From NCBI RefSeq assembly GCF_000482705.1, contig NZ_AXWO01000004.1:186001-250000 (forward strand): 64,000 nt of DNA, given 5' to 3'. Both the position numbers and the translations under genes were made by a program. Source of the DNA: Glycomyces arizonensis DSM 44726 (GTDB lineage: Bacteria > Actinomycetota > Actinomycetes > Mycobacteriales > Micromonosporaceae). Positions 50,187 to 58,463 of this stretch are shown in pieces. Under the pieces are notes generated by a model. That model searched no databases. It was given only the letters and a program-made list of their open reading frames with translations, and was not told the origin of the DNA. Every line of letters starts with the position of its first letter. Position 1 is the stretch's first letter.

Positions 50187-50653
50187 GGCCGCCACTCCTC
50201 GCGCCAGTCGGGATCGTCGGCGTAGGCGGCGGCGAGGTGGCGAAGGTCCGGGCACGGGGCGTCCTCCTCGTCGAGGTCGTGCCTTGGGGCGTCGCAGTCC
50301 ACATCCCATTGGCAGGCGGTGCAGAGCTGGCTCTCGTAATCGTCGCTGGGGCGGTGCCGCTTGATGATCGCCCGCTTGGCTTCGACCTCGCGGAGGACAC
50401 GGGCCGGGTCGAATCGGGCGATGTGCTCGCCGTACGAGTCGGTCATGTGGATCTCGCGGGAGTCGGCCGGGTCGTCGCGGCGGGTGGCGACGTTCCACCT
50501 GCCGTGCGTGGCGCGCACGGCGAATGCGTCGCGATCATATACCCAGGTCTCTCGGTCGCCCCCGACGGTCGGCGGCATGCCCGCGTTGCGCGCGATCTGC
50601 TCGTCCTCGTCGAGGCGGGCGGCGATGAACTCGGTGATGGTCGGGGCGGTCAT
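50183..50653 (-). CDS. DUF6221 family protein
   Basis: 156 residues. The start TITEFIAARLDEDEQIARNA and the core EHIARFDPARVLREVEAKRAII are the DUF6221 signature, a family common in actinophages and actinobacterial genomes; it contains a Cys pair (CTACQWDVDCDAP). Function of the family is not known. Confidence 0.75.
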   Translation of the reverse strand: MTAPTITEFIAARLDEDEQIARNAGMPPTVGGDRETWVYDRDAFAVRATHGRWNVATRRDDPADSREIHMTDSYGEHIARFDPARVLREVEAKRAIIKRHRPSDDYESQLCTACQWDVDCDAPRHDLDEEDAPCPDLRHLAAAYADDPDWREEWRP

Positions 50654-50856
50654 CGGAGCCGCTCCAATCCGGTTGCGGCGTACAGGGCGGCCCGCTGCTC
50701 GTCGGTCATCGCGTCGAAGGAGACGAAGAACCGAGGCTCCAGGGTGATGCCCCCGTCGTGGACTTCGTAGCCGGGGTCGGCGAGCACCCGGTCGGTGGGG
50801 ATGCCGAACGCTTGGAGTGCGGCGGCCATCTTCTCGTTGTACTCGTGATTCATCAT
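50650..50856 (-). CDS. phage hypothetical protein
   Basis: 68 residues: MMNHEYNEKMAAALQAFGIP then a small beta/helical part. AAGGAG gives good support for ATG 50856. Overlaps both neighbours. No family. Confidence 0.6.
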   Translation of the reverse strand: MMNHEYNEKMAAALQAFGIPTDRVLADPGYEVHDGGITLEPRFFVSFDAMTDEQRAALYAATGLERLR

Positions 50857-51701
50857 GCTGCGGTCTCCTTCTCGGCCGACTTCGCGGCCTTCAGTATGGC
50901 TTGCTGGATGTCGAGGTCGTGGAGGCGGCGGGCGTCGCCGAGGCGGTAGAGGGGGCGGCCTCGCTGGTCGCGGTCGACGGGCCGGAGTTTCCCCCATTGG
51001 ACTCGGTTGGTGATCCATTTCTCGGGGCGGATGATGAGCCTGCCGTCGGGGTAGCGGTCGCCGAGGGCGGTGAGGATGCGGGCGAGGCGGGCGGCACCGA
51101 AGCGCCTCTGGTCGGCGCGGGCGAGGAGCTGGTCTCGGCGTTTGGCGACGTCGTAGGCGGTGCGGCAGGCGGGGCATTTGGTCCAGGGCGCCTCGGGGTG
51201 TGCCCGTAGTTCGCCGTCGCAGTCGTCGGCGTCGCAGGTGCCGAGCGCGATCATCGGGGGTGGGGTGTCGATGGCGCGGGCGAGGTCGACCGCTACCCGG
51301 CCGATGTCGTCGAAGCATTCCGGGCCCCACTCTTGGCGTGCGATCCACCCGGTGACGCCTCGGATGAACCGGGCGATCTCGGCGAGGTCGTCGTCTGGTT
51401 CTTGGAAGCCGCGCTCGTCGATGATGACCCGTGCCCACGTGGTAAGGGTGTTCCTCAGGCGGTGGCCGACGTCGGAGGCGCGGAGGTTGATCGGGAGGGG
51501 TGCCTCGTCGGTGGCGTGTCGGCCGCTGCCGGGGGCGGTGACGCGGTCCTGTCGGGTGAGGGTGACGTCGAGGTCGTCTACGTCCTCGGCGATGGAGTCC
51601 AGGTTCTCCTCGGTCTGGTGGACGCATGGGGTGCAGCAGTGGGCGCCGTCGGCGACGGGACGGGCGCAGCGGCGGCAAGTGGTGGTGTTCTCGGTGCTCA
51701 T
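50853..51701 (-). CDS. zinc-finger/HTH-containing phage protein
   Basis: 282 residues from ATG 51701 (GGGGG upstream); ATG 51731 is an alternative. N-terminal zinc site CRRCARPVADGAHCCTPC, helical middle, a second Cys motif (CDADDCDGELR, WTKCPACRTAYDV), and a C-terminal winged/HTH-type segment (ARLARILTALGDRYPDG ... LIIRPEKWITNR). Common form in Streptomyces and related phages. DNA binding is likely. Confidence 0.6.
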   Translation of the reverse strand: MSTENTTTCRRCARPVADGAHCCTPCVHQTEENLDSIAEDVDDLDVTLTRQDRVTAPGSGRHATDEAPLPINLRASDVGHRLRNTLTTWARVIIDERGFQEPDDDLAEIARFIRGVTGWIARQEWGPECFDDIGRVAVDLARAIDTPPPMIALGTCDADDCDGELRAHPEAPWTKCPACRTAYDVAKRRDQLLARADQRRFGAARLARILTALGDRYPDGRLIIRPEKWITNRVQWGKLRPVDRDQRGRPLYRLGDARRLHDLDIQQAILKAAKSAEKETAA

Positions 51702-51789
51702 GGTTCCCCCTGGTTTGAGTGTTTCAGACATGCGAGGGGCGCCCCTGGCATGTTTATTCGTCTCATTCGGGTGTCGGATGGGAGGTCGC

Positions 51790-52185
51790 CTACGGCTGGA
51801 TGAGGCGGGCGGCGGCCTGGTCGATCTCGTCGGCGCGGTCGCGGAGCCTTCGGGATTCCTCATGCAGCCGCGCGGCCTCGGCAGCGGGGTCGGCGCAGGT
51901 GTACATGACCCCGGGGCTTCCGTCGCACCGGTTGGCCTCCTTGTCGAGGTGGTACTTGATCAGGGGGCCGCGGCGCGTCCAGATGTCCTCGGCGAGGTAC
52001 AGCTTCCCGGGGATGCGCCCCTTGGGGCTCCACAGGCGCACCATGTCGCCGTCGCGCGGGCCGCCGCTGATGTAGGCGTCACGGGTGCTGGCGCTCCCCC
52101 ACCGCTGGTCGGACGGGTCATCGATCACCTGGACTCCGCCCGCGCCCTTGGCGGTGTCGCCGATGTGCCTGAACTTGGCGCTCAT
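51790..52185 (-). CDS. phage hypothetical protein
   Basis: 131 residues. Contains GGPRDGDMVRLWSPKGRIPG and a helical C-terminal end (AEAARLHEESRRLRDRADE). No family recognised. Followed by an 88-bp gap and the 51701 gene. Confidence 0.55.
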   Translation of the reverse strand: MSAKFRHIGDTAKGAGGVQVIDDPSDQRWGSASTRDAYISGGPRDGDMVRLWSPKGRIPGKLYLAEDIWTRRGPLIKYHLDKEANRCDGSPGVMYTCADPAAEAARLHEESRRLRDRADEIDQAAARLIQP

Positions 52186-52237
52186 GTCGTTCCTTTCGGG
52201 TGTGCCGGCCCCGCGGGGTGCGGGGCCGGCGGATCGG

Positions 52238-52630
52238 TCAGGTGCGGGCGAACGCGGCGAGGCGGTGCTCGGCGACGTGCTCGGTCGCGGCCTTGTGGAG
52301 GGCGGGCAGGTTGAGGCACCAGACCCGGCCGTCTCCGTGGCGGAAGATGTGACCGCCGGGGCCGCTGCCGTCGCATTCGGCGACCCAGGCGCGGCCGTCG
52401 TCGTCGATCTGCTGGCGGATCTTCACGCGGCAGTGCCGGTCACACCCGGTCTTCGGCGCGCACCCGCAGGGGGCGGGCAGGTTCTTCGACTGTTCGAGCA
52501 TCAGGCCGGAGGCGCGGCGGATCATGTCGCGGGCGATCTCCGACGGGGTGCGGCCCGTGTACTCGGGGAGGGGGCGGGCGCCTTCGCCGGTGACGAGCTG
52601 GGCGAGTCCTTCGCTGTTGAGGTCACGCAT
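52238..52630 (-). CDS. cysteine-containing phage hypothetical protein
   Basis: 130 residues from ATG 52630, overlapping the stop of the large helical gene by 8 bp. Contains PCGCAPKTGCDRHCRVKIRQ, a Cys/His cluster likely to bind zinc, and a polar remainder. Function unknown. Confidence 0.6.
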   Translation of the reverse strand: MRDLNSEGLAQLVTGEGARPLPEYTGRTPSEIARDMIRRASGLMLEQSKNLPAPCGCAPKTGCDRHCRVKIRQQIDDDGRAWVAECDGSGPGGHIFRHGDGRVWCLNLPALHKAATEHVAEHRLAAFART

Positions 52631-53768
52631 CGGCCTGGCCCTCCTCGTCGACCCGGCGGGCCTCACGGGCCCTCTTGGCGACGTCCCGCCACGCTTCCCC
52701 GAGCTGGCGGAAGGAGGCGCCGAGGCGCTCGGCGGCGGCCTTCAGCTCGTCTCGCTGACGCTCGCGCACTGCGCGCTCGTAGGTCGCGCGGGCGGCGATC
52801 CAGTCGGCGGCGGCCTGGATGCCGCGGATGACGTCGGCCTCGCCGTGCGGCCAGTCGCGGCGGGCGCCGGTGGTGAGGTCGTCGGCCCACTGGTGGAGGG
52901 CCTCGGCGGTCCGGTCGAGGGTGAGGCGTTCGGTGTCGCCGGGGGCGGCGACGTCGAGGGCGGGCGGGGCGGCCTCCTCGCCTCCGGTCTCGCCGAGGGC
53001 GCGGGCGGTCGCGCACGGCCACGGGACGGCGTACCCGTCGAGGGGACCGCACCCGTGGCAGGCGGTCCGGATCGCGCCCCAGGCGACGTCGCCGTGGTGG
53101 CCCATAGGGGTGTGTCCCTCGTCGGCGGTGACGGGGTAGTGGATCGCTCGGACGGCGTCGAGCCGGGCGGCCAGGGCGTCCCGCTCATCTGAGGAGCGGT
53201 CGGCTGCCTCCACGAGCGCCGAGTTCGCGAGCCTGGTCGCATCCCGCTCGGTGCGGGCGTCGCCGAGGTCGTCCATGTGCTCCCCGAGACGGCGGTGCAG
53301 GTCGGCGTTCCTGGCATGGAGCTGGTCGACCCACCGCACCAGCGACACGATCCGAGGCCCAGGGTCCCGCGTATCGGGGGAGGCCACGGTCGGGAAGATG
53401 CCCTCCGGATAGTGCTGCTCGACGAGGGCCATGAGCCCGTCCCAGGTGTGGTGGAAGGCGACCTCGCCGCGGGCCTCGTCCAAAGCGGCGGAGAGCTGCT
53501 TGGTGTGGTCGTTGTAGGCGTTGCCGACAGCGATGGTGTGGCTCATGCGGCGCCTGTGCAGCTCGTCGGCCTGTTCGGCGTTCACCTCGCGGAGCCGATC
53601 GACCTCGGCGAGGAGGACGTCGATGTCCTTCAGCTCGTCGGGGTCGACGACATGGACCGCACGCCAGAGCTGGGCGTGCGAGCGGATATCCTCCAGCGCT
53701 TTGTCGGACAGCGGTGTGGTGTCGGTGTTCTCGCGGGCGGCGAGCCCTTCGGGGGTCTGGTCGGTCAT
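52623..53768 (-). CDS. large helical phage protein
   Basis: 381 residues, ATG 53768. Mostly helical with coiled-coil-like stretches (LLAEVDRLREVNAEQADELH; DLGDARTERDATRLANSA), a single CHGCG, and a charged C-terminus. Overlaps both neighbours. No family recognised. Confidence 0.6.
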   Translation of the reverse strand: MTDQTPEGLAARENTDTTPLSDKALEDIRSHAQLWRAVHVVDPDELKDIDVLLAEVDRLREVNAEQADELHRRRMSHTIAVGNAYNDHTKQLSAALDEARGEVAFHHTWDGLMALVEQHYPEGIFPTVASPDTRDPGPRIVSLVRWVDQLHARNADLHRRLGEHMDDLGDARTERDATRLANSALVEAADRSSDERDALAARLDAVRAIHYPVTADEGHTPMGHHGDVAWGAIRTACHGCGPLDGYAVPWPCATARALGETGGEEAAPPALDVAAPGDTERLTLDRTAEALHQWADDLTTGARRDWPHGEADVIRGIQAAADWIAARATYERAVRERQRDELKAAAERLGASFRQLGEAWRDVAKRAREARRVDEEGQADA

Positions 53769-54307
53769 CGGGTGGCGTCCTCTCGGTGCTGGGCGAGGTC
53801 TGCGACCAGGCCGCGGGCTTTCTCTTCGGGTAGGTCCAGCGGGCCCTTCAGGAACTCGTAATAGGCGGAGTCGAGCCGGGCCGCTGCGGCGACGTTCATG
53901 ACGTTCATGACGTGGTCGTGCGCATCGACCGGTTCCCACTGCGTGAGCGGGTGCCCGTCGACGTCGATGCGGACGTACGGGCGGCGGTCGCGCTGCGAGA
54001 TGAGCGGGACCGCGCGGACGCCGTCGGCGAGGTCGAGGCCCTTCCATGCCTTGCCCATGAGGTCGCCGACCGTCGGGGCGGCGTTGTCCTCGTCGACGCC
54101 GATCGTGGTGAGCTGCCGCAGGACGGCCGCGGCGTACTCTGCGGTGCTGATCGCGCCGGTGACGTCGCGGGCGTAGGCCCGTGCGAGGGGCGCGTTGAGC
54201 GAGATGGAGCGGTCCGGCGTGTAGTGGATCGCCACGGTGTAGGCCCCATCGGGCAGCGGCTCGGATTCGACCCAGATGGCGTTGGTGTAGTCGGGTTCGG
54301 TGGTCAT
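53765..54307 (-). CDS. phage hypothetical protein
   Basis: 180 residues. Beta-rich N-terminus (IWVESEPLPDGAYTVAIHYT) then helical (AEYAAAVLRQLTTIGVDEDN). It overlaps the next gene by ATGA. No family. Confidence 0.58.
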   Translation of the reverse strand: MTTEPDYTNAIWVESEPLPDGAYTVAIHYTPDRSISLNAPLARAYARDVTGAISTAEYAAAVLRQLTTIGVDEDNAAPTVGDLMGKAWKGLDLADGVRAVPLISQRDRRPYVRIDVDGHPLTQWEPVDAHDHVMNVMNVAAAARLDSAYYEFLKGPLDLPEEKARGLVADLAQHREDATR

Positions 54308-54360
54308 GTGTGCCTTTCGGGTAGGGCGGCGGCCGGGGGCACCGGCCGCCGCCGGGGGGA

Positions 54361-54864
54361 TCAGGACTCGGCGAACTCGCCGCGCGCGGCGGCCTTCAGA
54401 CCGTCAGCGATCGCCTTCAGCTCGTGGCGCAGCTCGGTCTGCGTCAGCGACGGCTCGGACAGGACCCGGTCGGCGTAGTGCGACCAGTGCCGGGCGGCCA
54501 CGGCGAGGTGTGCGGCCTTGACGGCGTTCACCTCGCCCGCGGTGGCCGCGAGGGTGGATTCGGAGAGTTCGAGTTCGCCGTGCTCGTTGAGGGTGCCGGA
54601 GGCGGTGCGCTGGGTGTAGAGCGCGAGGAGTGCCTCCCGGACGGCGTCTTCCTGCTTGTCGTCGGCGACTTCCAGGTGGGCGACTTGGAGCTTGACGGAG
54701 GCCGTGCCGTCGGAGTCGGGGGCCGGTTCGGTGCGTTCGATGTGGCGGAGCTCGACGATGCCGACGACGCGCAGGCCCGGCTTGGCGTAGATCGCGGGGA
54801 CGTGGGGCTCCAGGCCCGCTTCGGCGGGGGCGCCGAGTTTGGTAGCGAGTTTCGCTGTGGTCAC
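54361..54864 (-). CDS. phage hypothetical protein
   Basis: 167 residues: beta strands (GLRVVGIVELRHIERTEP) followed by helices (KQEDAVREALLALYTQRT, HWSHYADRVL). Similar layouts are seen in actinophage genomes between replication and packaging genes. No function assignable. Confidence 0.58.
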   Translation of the reverse strand: MTTAKLATKLGAPAEAGLEPHVPAIYAKPGLRVVGIVELRHIERTEPAPDSDGTASVKLQVAHLEVADDKQEDAVREALLALYTQRTASGTLNEHGELELSESTLAATAGEVNAVKAAHLAVAARHWSHYADRVLSEPSLTQTELRHELKAIADGLKAAARGEFAES

Positions 54865-54885
54865 GGTGTGTCCTTTCGGGTTGGG

Positions 54886-55218
54886 TTAGAGCGGGGTTCG
54901 GGTGGTCGGGTAGGGGCCGCGGCGGAGGCGGCGCTTGAACTTCTTGCGCCAGCGGGTCTCGCGCCAGTCGTAGAGGCGTCTGCGCCACCACGGCAGGGCC
55001 GCGTAGGTCTCGGCGGCCTCCGCTTCGTCGCGGGCGATGTCGGCCCGTATGCGGGCGCTGGCGAGGGCGTGGAGGCTGTAGTGGGTCGCGTCGCGCCCGT
55101 GATCGGCAGCCTCGGCGAGGTAGGCGGCGGCCTCGATGTCAGCGAGGGCCTCGGCGCAGTCGCCGGGGTGGACGTCGGCGCCGCCGGTGGGGTGTCCGCA
55201 GATGCAGCAGTAGGTCAT
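54886..55218 (-). CDS. zinc-ribbon phage protein with basic tail
   Basis: 110 residues from ATG 55218. CCICGHPTGG ... HPGDC forms a Cys/His site; the middle is helical and Ala-rich; the C-terminus is strongly basic (WRKKFKRRLRRGPY), suggesting nucleic-acid binding. Unknown role. Confidence 0.58.
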   Translation of the reverse strand: MTYCCICGHPTGGADVHPGDCAEALADIEAAAYLAEAADHGRDATHYSLHALASARIRADIARDEAEAAETYAALPWWRRRLYDWRETRWRKKFKRRLRRGPYPTTRTPL

Positions 55219-55463
55219 CGGTCGCTCCTTTCGGGGAGGTGCTTGAACTTGTCGACCAGGACGGCCGGGTCGACGTCGGTGATGTCGGCGAGGGGTCGGG
55301 GGCGGTCGCGGTCGCGCTTGTAGGCGCGGGCGACCTCGCGGGCCCTGCGGAGCGTTTCGGACACGCCCGGCTCGGGTTCGGGTTCGATCACGCGGCGGTG
55401 CTCGGCGATGGCCTTGCGGCACATCTCGGCGCCGCGGTGGGCTCGTTCGGCGCGCTCGTTCAC
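55215..55463 (-). CDS. small phage hypothetical protein
   Basis: 82 residues, GTG 55463 overlapping the helicase-loader stop (GTGA). Helical and charged (ERAHRGAEMCRKAIAEHRRV). No family recognised. Confidence 0.55.
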   Translation of the reverse strand: MNERAERAHRGAEMCRKAIAEHRRVIEPEPEPGVSETLRRAREVARAYKRDRDRPRPLADITDVDPAVLVDKFKHLPERSDR

Positions 55464-56140
55464 TTGGCCCTCCTGCGGTCGGGGCCGTCGAGGACGACCA
55501 GGCGGCAGGACTCGGCCAGGCGGGAGGCGATCCGGTCGCCGAGCGCGTGCTTCAGCTCGGCGGGCGGCAAGTTCGTGGTGAAGATCGAGGGCCGCATGTC
55601 GTCGTAGCGGCCCGACAGGATCCGGTAGGTGGTCTCTTCGACGAACTCTGAGTTCTTGGCGGCGCCGAGGTCGTCGACCAGGAGCATGTCGACGCGGCGG
55701 TAGGTCTCCATGACCGCTTCGGTGTCGACGCCGGTGCGGGGCCGCAGGGAGGCGTACAGGTCGGCCGAGGTGACCGCCTCCCACGAGGGGCCGGGCACCC
55801 GGTTGATGAACCGCGGGTGCTGGCGGACGGTCGTAGCGGCCTCGCGGAGCGCGGCGTACGCCTGCCAGGTCTTCCCGACGCCGACGGCCCCGGCGAGCAG
55901 CAGCGAGGGCGCGGCCTCGGGGTCGGCCCGCCAGGTCTCGACCCAGTCCTTGACGTCCGGGTGGTCGACGGCGGCCGCGGCGAAGCGGCGGGGGAACCGG
56001 TCGTCGCAGTCGGCGGCGAGCCGGGCGGCGCCCCACATCCGGAGTCCGGCGGCGTCGCGGGCCTCCAGGAGCTCATCGAAACATTCCTGGCAGGCGACGG
56101 CGGGCTGACGGGGGTGCGTGGGGCATTGGGTGTCGGTCAT
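55460..56140 (-). CDS. DnaC-like helicase loader ATPase
   Basis: 226 residues. AAA+ core of the DnaC/IstB group: Walker A GAVGVGKT, Walker B MLLVDDLGAA, sensor SIFTTNLPPAEL and arginine finger region ALGDRIASRL. A short Cys-rich N-terminus (CPTHPRQPAVACQECFDELL). Stop-start overlap with the replication initiator gene upstream. It probably loads the host replicative helicase at the phage origin. Confidence 0.85.
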   Translation of the reverse strand: MTDTQCPTHPRQPAVACQECFDELLEARDAAGLRMWGAARLAADCDDRFPRRFAAAAVDHPDVKDWVETWRADPEAAPSLLLAGAVGVGKTWQAYAALREAATTVRQHPRFINRVPGPSWEAVTSADLYASLRPRTGVDTEAVMETYRRVDMLLVDDLGAAKNSEFVEETTYRILSGRYDDMRPSIFTTNLPPAELKHALGDRIASRLAESCRLVVLDGPDRRRAK

Positions 56141-57030
56141 CAGATGCTCCCTTGGTGGTAGGCGGACCGGTCAGGGTCCTGGTACGGCTGGTGGACGTTG
56201 CGGCCTTGGCGCTCAGGAAGCGAGCCGTTCTCCCACGAACCGGCGTTGAGCCAGGACGTCGGGAGCTTCGTGTACTTCGGGTCGCGGTTGGGGTCGTCGC
56301 GGTAGCGCTGGGCGCCGGCGATGATGTCGGCCGCCTCGGTGTCCTTGACCGCGGACTTCCACGCCGACCACGCTTTCTTCTTGTCGTCCTTGCGCGGGTA
56401 GGCCGCCCAGAACTCGCCGAAGGCGGGATCGTCGTAGCGATTGCGCTTCGACTTGACAGGCTCGGGCGGTTCCGGCGCGTCGATCGGCAGCGGCTCGGAG
56501 AGCCGCGGTGGGTTCTGATGGGAAAGGGTGGGTAGGTGGGTATCTTTTCCGTCCGGCTCCCGGACTAGGTCTGGTCCGGCTCCCGGACTACCCCCGTCCG
56601 GCTCCCGGACTAGGTCTGGTCCGGCTCCCGGACTAGGAGCCGTCGTGTCCTGGTCCGGCTCCCGGACTAGTCCGGCTCCCGGACTAGAAGAACCGGGCGG
56701 AACGGACACGTCCTTCTTCGTGGGTTTCACGCCCGCCTTGGGGTCGCCAACGGCCAGCGCATACCGGGTTCTCACTCCCGAACGCGCCTCGGCCACGGTC
56801 GGGCGGTCGCGCTTAACCCAGCCGCCAGCCTCCAGATCGTTGAGGCGGTCGGCGACAGTGCCGCGGCCGAGGCCGGTTCGGTTCACCAGGTCGGTCAGCG
56901 AGGGCGTGAACCGCGCGGGGATCACTCCATCCAGTCCCGCGCCGTCGAGGAAGACGAGCATGATCAACCGCATCGGCGGCGGCATCTTGGACGCCAGTAC
57001 CGCCTTCGCGATCTCCCACTTCAACTCCAC
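56140..57030 (-). CDS. phage replication initiator carrying internal iterons
   Basis: 296 residues. The N-terminus is a winged-HTH (LTDLVNRTGLGRGTVADRLND, split: LTDLVNRTGLG, RGTVADRLNDLEAGGW). A central low-complexity tract is made of repeated SPGAGPDLVREPDG units produced by the iteron DNA at 56551-56687. The C-terminal part (DDPAFGEFWAAYPRKDDKKK, AWSAWKSAV) is the DnaD-like/ReplisO-type helicase-loader contact region. Together with the DnaC-like gene this is a lambda O/P-like module. Confidence 0.78.
   Translation of the reverse strand: MELKWEIAKAVLASKMPPPMRLIMLVFLDGAGLDGVIPARFTPSLTDLVNRTGLGRGTVADRLNDLEAGGWVKRDRPTVAEARSGVRTRYALAVGDPKAGVKPTKKDVSVPPGSSSPGAGLVREPDQDTTAPSPGAGPDLVREPDGGSPGAGPDLVREPDGKDTHLPTLSHQNPPRLSEPLPIDAPEPPEPVKSKRNRYDDPAFGEFWAAYPRKDDKKKAWSAWKSAVKDTEAADIIAGAQRYRDDPNRDPKYTKLPTSWLNAGSWENGSLPERQGRNVHQPYQDPDRSAYHQGSI
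56551..56687. repeat. six iterons, putative phage origin inside the initiator gene
   Basis: Six exact copies of GTCCGGCTCCCGGACTA (the last base varies) start at 56551, 56574, 56596, 56619, 56653 and 56670 (steps 23, 22, 23, 34, 17). Each unit contains a small dyad TCCGG-CTC-CCGGA. The 22-23 bp period is two helical turns, typical for initiator binding, and the place inside the initiator gene parallels ori in the lambda O gene. Confidence 0.75.
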
Positions 57031-57504
57031 TCAGACCTCCCTCACGCGGATCACGGCGCCGGGCGCGGCGAGCGCGTCGGGGTCGGCCGGGTCGAGGACG
57101 TAGACCTTCTCCAGGCGCCCATAGGCGACGACTCGGGCGTCATCAGCCCACACGCCAGCGGTCGTGAGGGCGTCCTCAGTCGCCCGGCACAGCTTCGAGA
57201 GGTCCGGGACGCGGTAGGGGCGCGCCGAGGCGTACCGGGCCTTCAGGACGCCCTCGTTGCGCCCGGTCCCGTAGTGCGAGCGCGGCCGGGGCATCGTGAA
57301 CACCATGTCGGCGATGAGCGGGCCGTCGAGCGGGACGGCCGGGAGGTGATCGGCGGCGGCGGCCACGACCGCGGCCCGCCACGGCTTGACCTTCCGAGAG
57401 GACTCGACGAGGATCACGGACCCGTTGCGGCGGCGGCCCTTCGGCGATTTACTGCCCTGCGGGCCAGGGAGGCCGTAGGCGACGAACGCGACGGGGTAAT
57501 CCAC
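57031..57504 (-). CDS. RusA-like Holliday junction resolvase
   Basis: 157 residues. GLPGPQGSKSPKGRRRNG, then ESSRKVKPWRAAVVAAAADH and the diagnostic RVPDLSKLCRATEDALTTAG with VWADDARVV: the aspartates in PDLSKL and DDA are the RusA metal site. It resolves branched DNA in phage recombination or replication. Neighbours are the initiator and small zinc-finger genes. Confidence 0.85.
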   Translation of the reverse strand: MDYPVAFVAYGLPGPQGSKSPKGRRRNGSVILVESSRKVKPWRAAVVAAAADHLPAVPLDGPLIADMVFTMPRPRSHYGTGRNEGVLKARYASARPYRVPDLSKLCRATEDALTTAGVWADDARVVAYGRLEKVYVLDPADPDALAAPGAVIRVREV

Positions 57505-57700
57505 GGTCCACCGCCCTCCTGTGCCCGATGTGGAAATTGCGACAGTCAGGCTCGGGGCACCGGTACGTCTTCCAGTCCGAGAGCTGCTCGCCGTTGAGCT
57601 GGCACGTGGCGCGTTTCGCGGCGTTCGCGGTCTGGCGGTTCTCGTAGGAGCGTTTCCCGCTGGTCGGGCAGGTGGAGAGGTAGCGCTGACGAGAGGTCAT
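57449..57700 (-). CDS. small Cys/His phage protein
   Basis: 83 residues from ATG 57700, overlapping the RusA gene by 56 bp. The first 55 residues carry Cys pairs CPTSGKRSY and YRCPEPDCRNFHIGHRR, a zinc-finger-like layout. The C-terminal third overlaps RusA and may be artefactual. Possible DNA-binding role. Confidence 0.5.
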   Translation of the reverse strand: MTSRQRYLSTCPTSGKRSYENRQTANAAKRATCQLNGEQLSDWKTYRCPEPDCRNFHIGHRRAVDRGLPRRVRRLRPPWPAGQ

Positions 57701-58077
57701 GCCGCACCGTCCCGCGGCTCGTAGTCGCGGCAGGCGGGCCAGCCGGACCGCAGGTCGGTGGCCTCGGAGTGCGCGCACCGCGGCCACACCTCCCGGTATC
57801 CGGCCCCGTCTGGGACACGGACGGCCCCGACGTCGCACTTGGGGTAGGCGCGGCGGTGATGGTGCGGGCGGGCCTTGTGCGCGCACGTCCCGCACGTGCC
57901 TGTCCCCGCAGGGGCGAGCGGGATGCGTTCGGGCCGCTCGCCGACGCCCGACAGCGGGTGGAGTCCCGCGCGGATCTTGTCGGCCTGCCGCTCATACAGG
58001 GGCACCGTCCGGCGCGCGGCCGGGACGGGCACGATGCCCGCCTCGGCCGCGTCGAACAGGGGCTCAGGGGCGCTCAT
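57697..58077 (-). CDS. Cys-rich phage hypothetical protein
   Basis: 126 residues, ATG 58077 overlapping the WhiB stop. C-terminal half has a Cys/His cluster (TCGTCAHKARPHHHRR, YPKCDV, WPRCAHSEATD, WPACRDY) that likely binds zinc or an Fe-S cluster. Function unknown. Confidence 0.58.
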   Translation of the reverse strand: MSAPEPLFDAAEAGIVPVPAARRTVPLYERQADKIRAGLHPLSGVGERPERIPLAPAGTGTCGTCAHKARPHHHRRAYPKCDVGAVRVPDGAGYREVWPRCAHSEATDLRSGWPACRDYEPRDGAA

Positions 58078-58463
58078 GAGGCGGCCTTCGCTTTCTGGCG
58101 CGCCCGGTGGCGCCGCCCGCCTTCGGCCGCGCACGCGCGGCACACCCGCTGGCCGTTGTAGCCGCTGATGCGCGTGTTCTCAGGCGTGAACTCGTGCCCC
58201 CACTTGCAGTGCGTTTTAGCGGCGTTGGCCCTGCCCAGGTCCGTTGTGGCGCCGCGGCGCATGTAGGCCCGGCTGCTGCTGCTCCTGCCACCCCAGATGC
58301 CATCCAGGTCAGGGATGGCGAGGGCGTACTCCAGGCAGGTCCGTTGGACCGGGCATTCCGAGCAGATCTCCTTGGCGGGCCCGGCCAGCTCGGCCCGGTC
58401 GGGGAAGAACAGCTCCGGATCGGCGCCGCGGCACGCGGCCTGGAGCCTCCACTCCTCATCCAT
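58074..58463 (-). CDS. phage WhiB-family regulator with C-terminal zinc ribbon
   Basis: 129 residues. Residues 1-70 are a WhiB core: Cys11, Cys34, Cys37, Cys43 (C-x22-C-x2-C-x5-C, the 4Fe-4S ligands) and the GIWGG turn at about 55-59. Unusually, residues 80-125 form a second module THCKWGHEFTPENTRI and RVCRACAAEG, like zinc ribbons linked to HNH proteins. Phage WhiB proteins can repress host whiB-dependent septation and exclude other phages. Probably a transcription factor binding the host sigma factor. Confidence 0.85.
   Translation of the reverse strand: MDEEWRLQAACRGADPELFFPDRAELAGPAKEICSECPVQRTCLEYALAIPDLDGIWGGRSSSSRAYMRRGATTDLGRANAAKTHCKWGHEFTPENTRISGYNGQRVCRACAAEGGRRHRARQKAKAAS

Noticed and set aside
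56551-56687. CRISPR-like reading of the iteron array
   Set aside because: Units are 17 bp with 5-17 bp gaps, far too short for repeat-spacer units, and they lie within a replication initiator gene.
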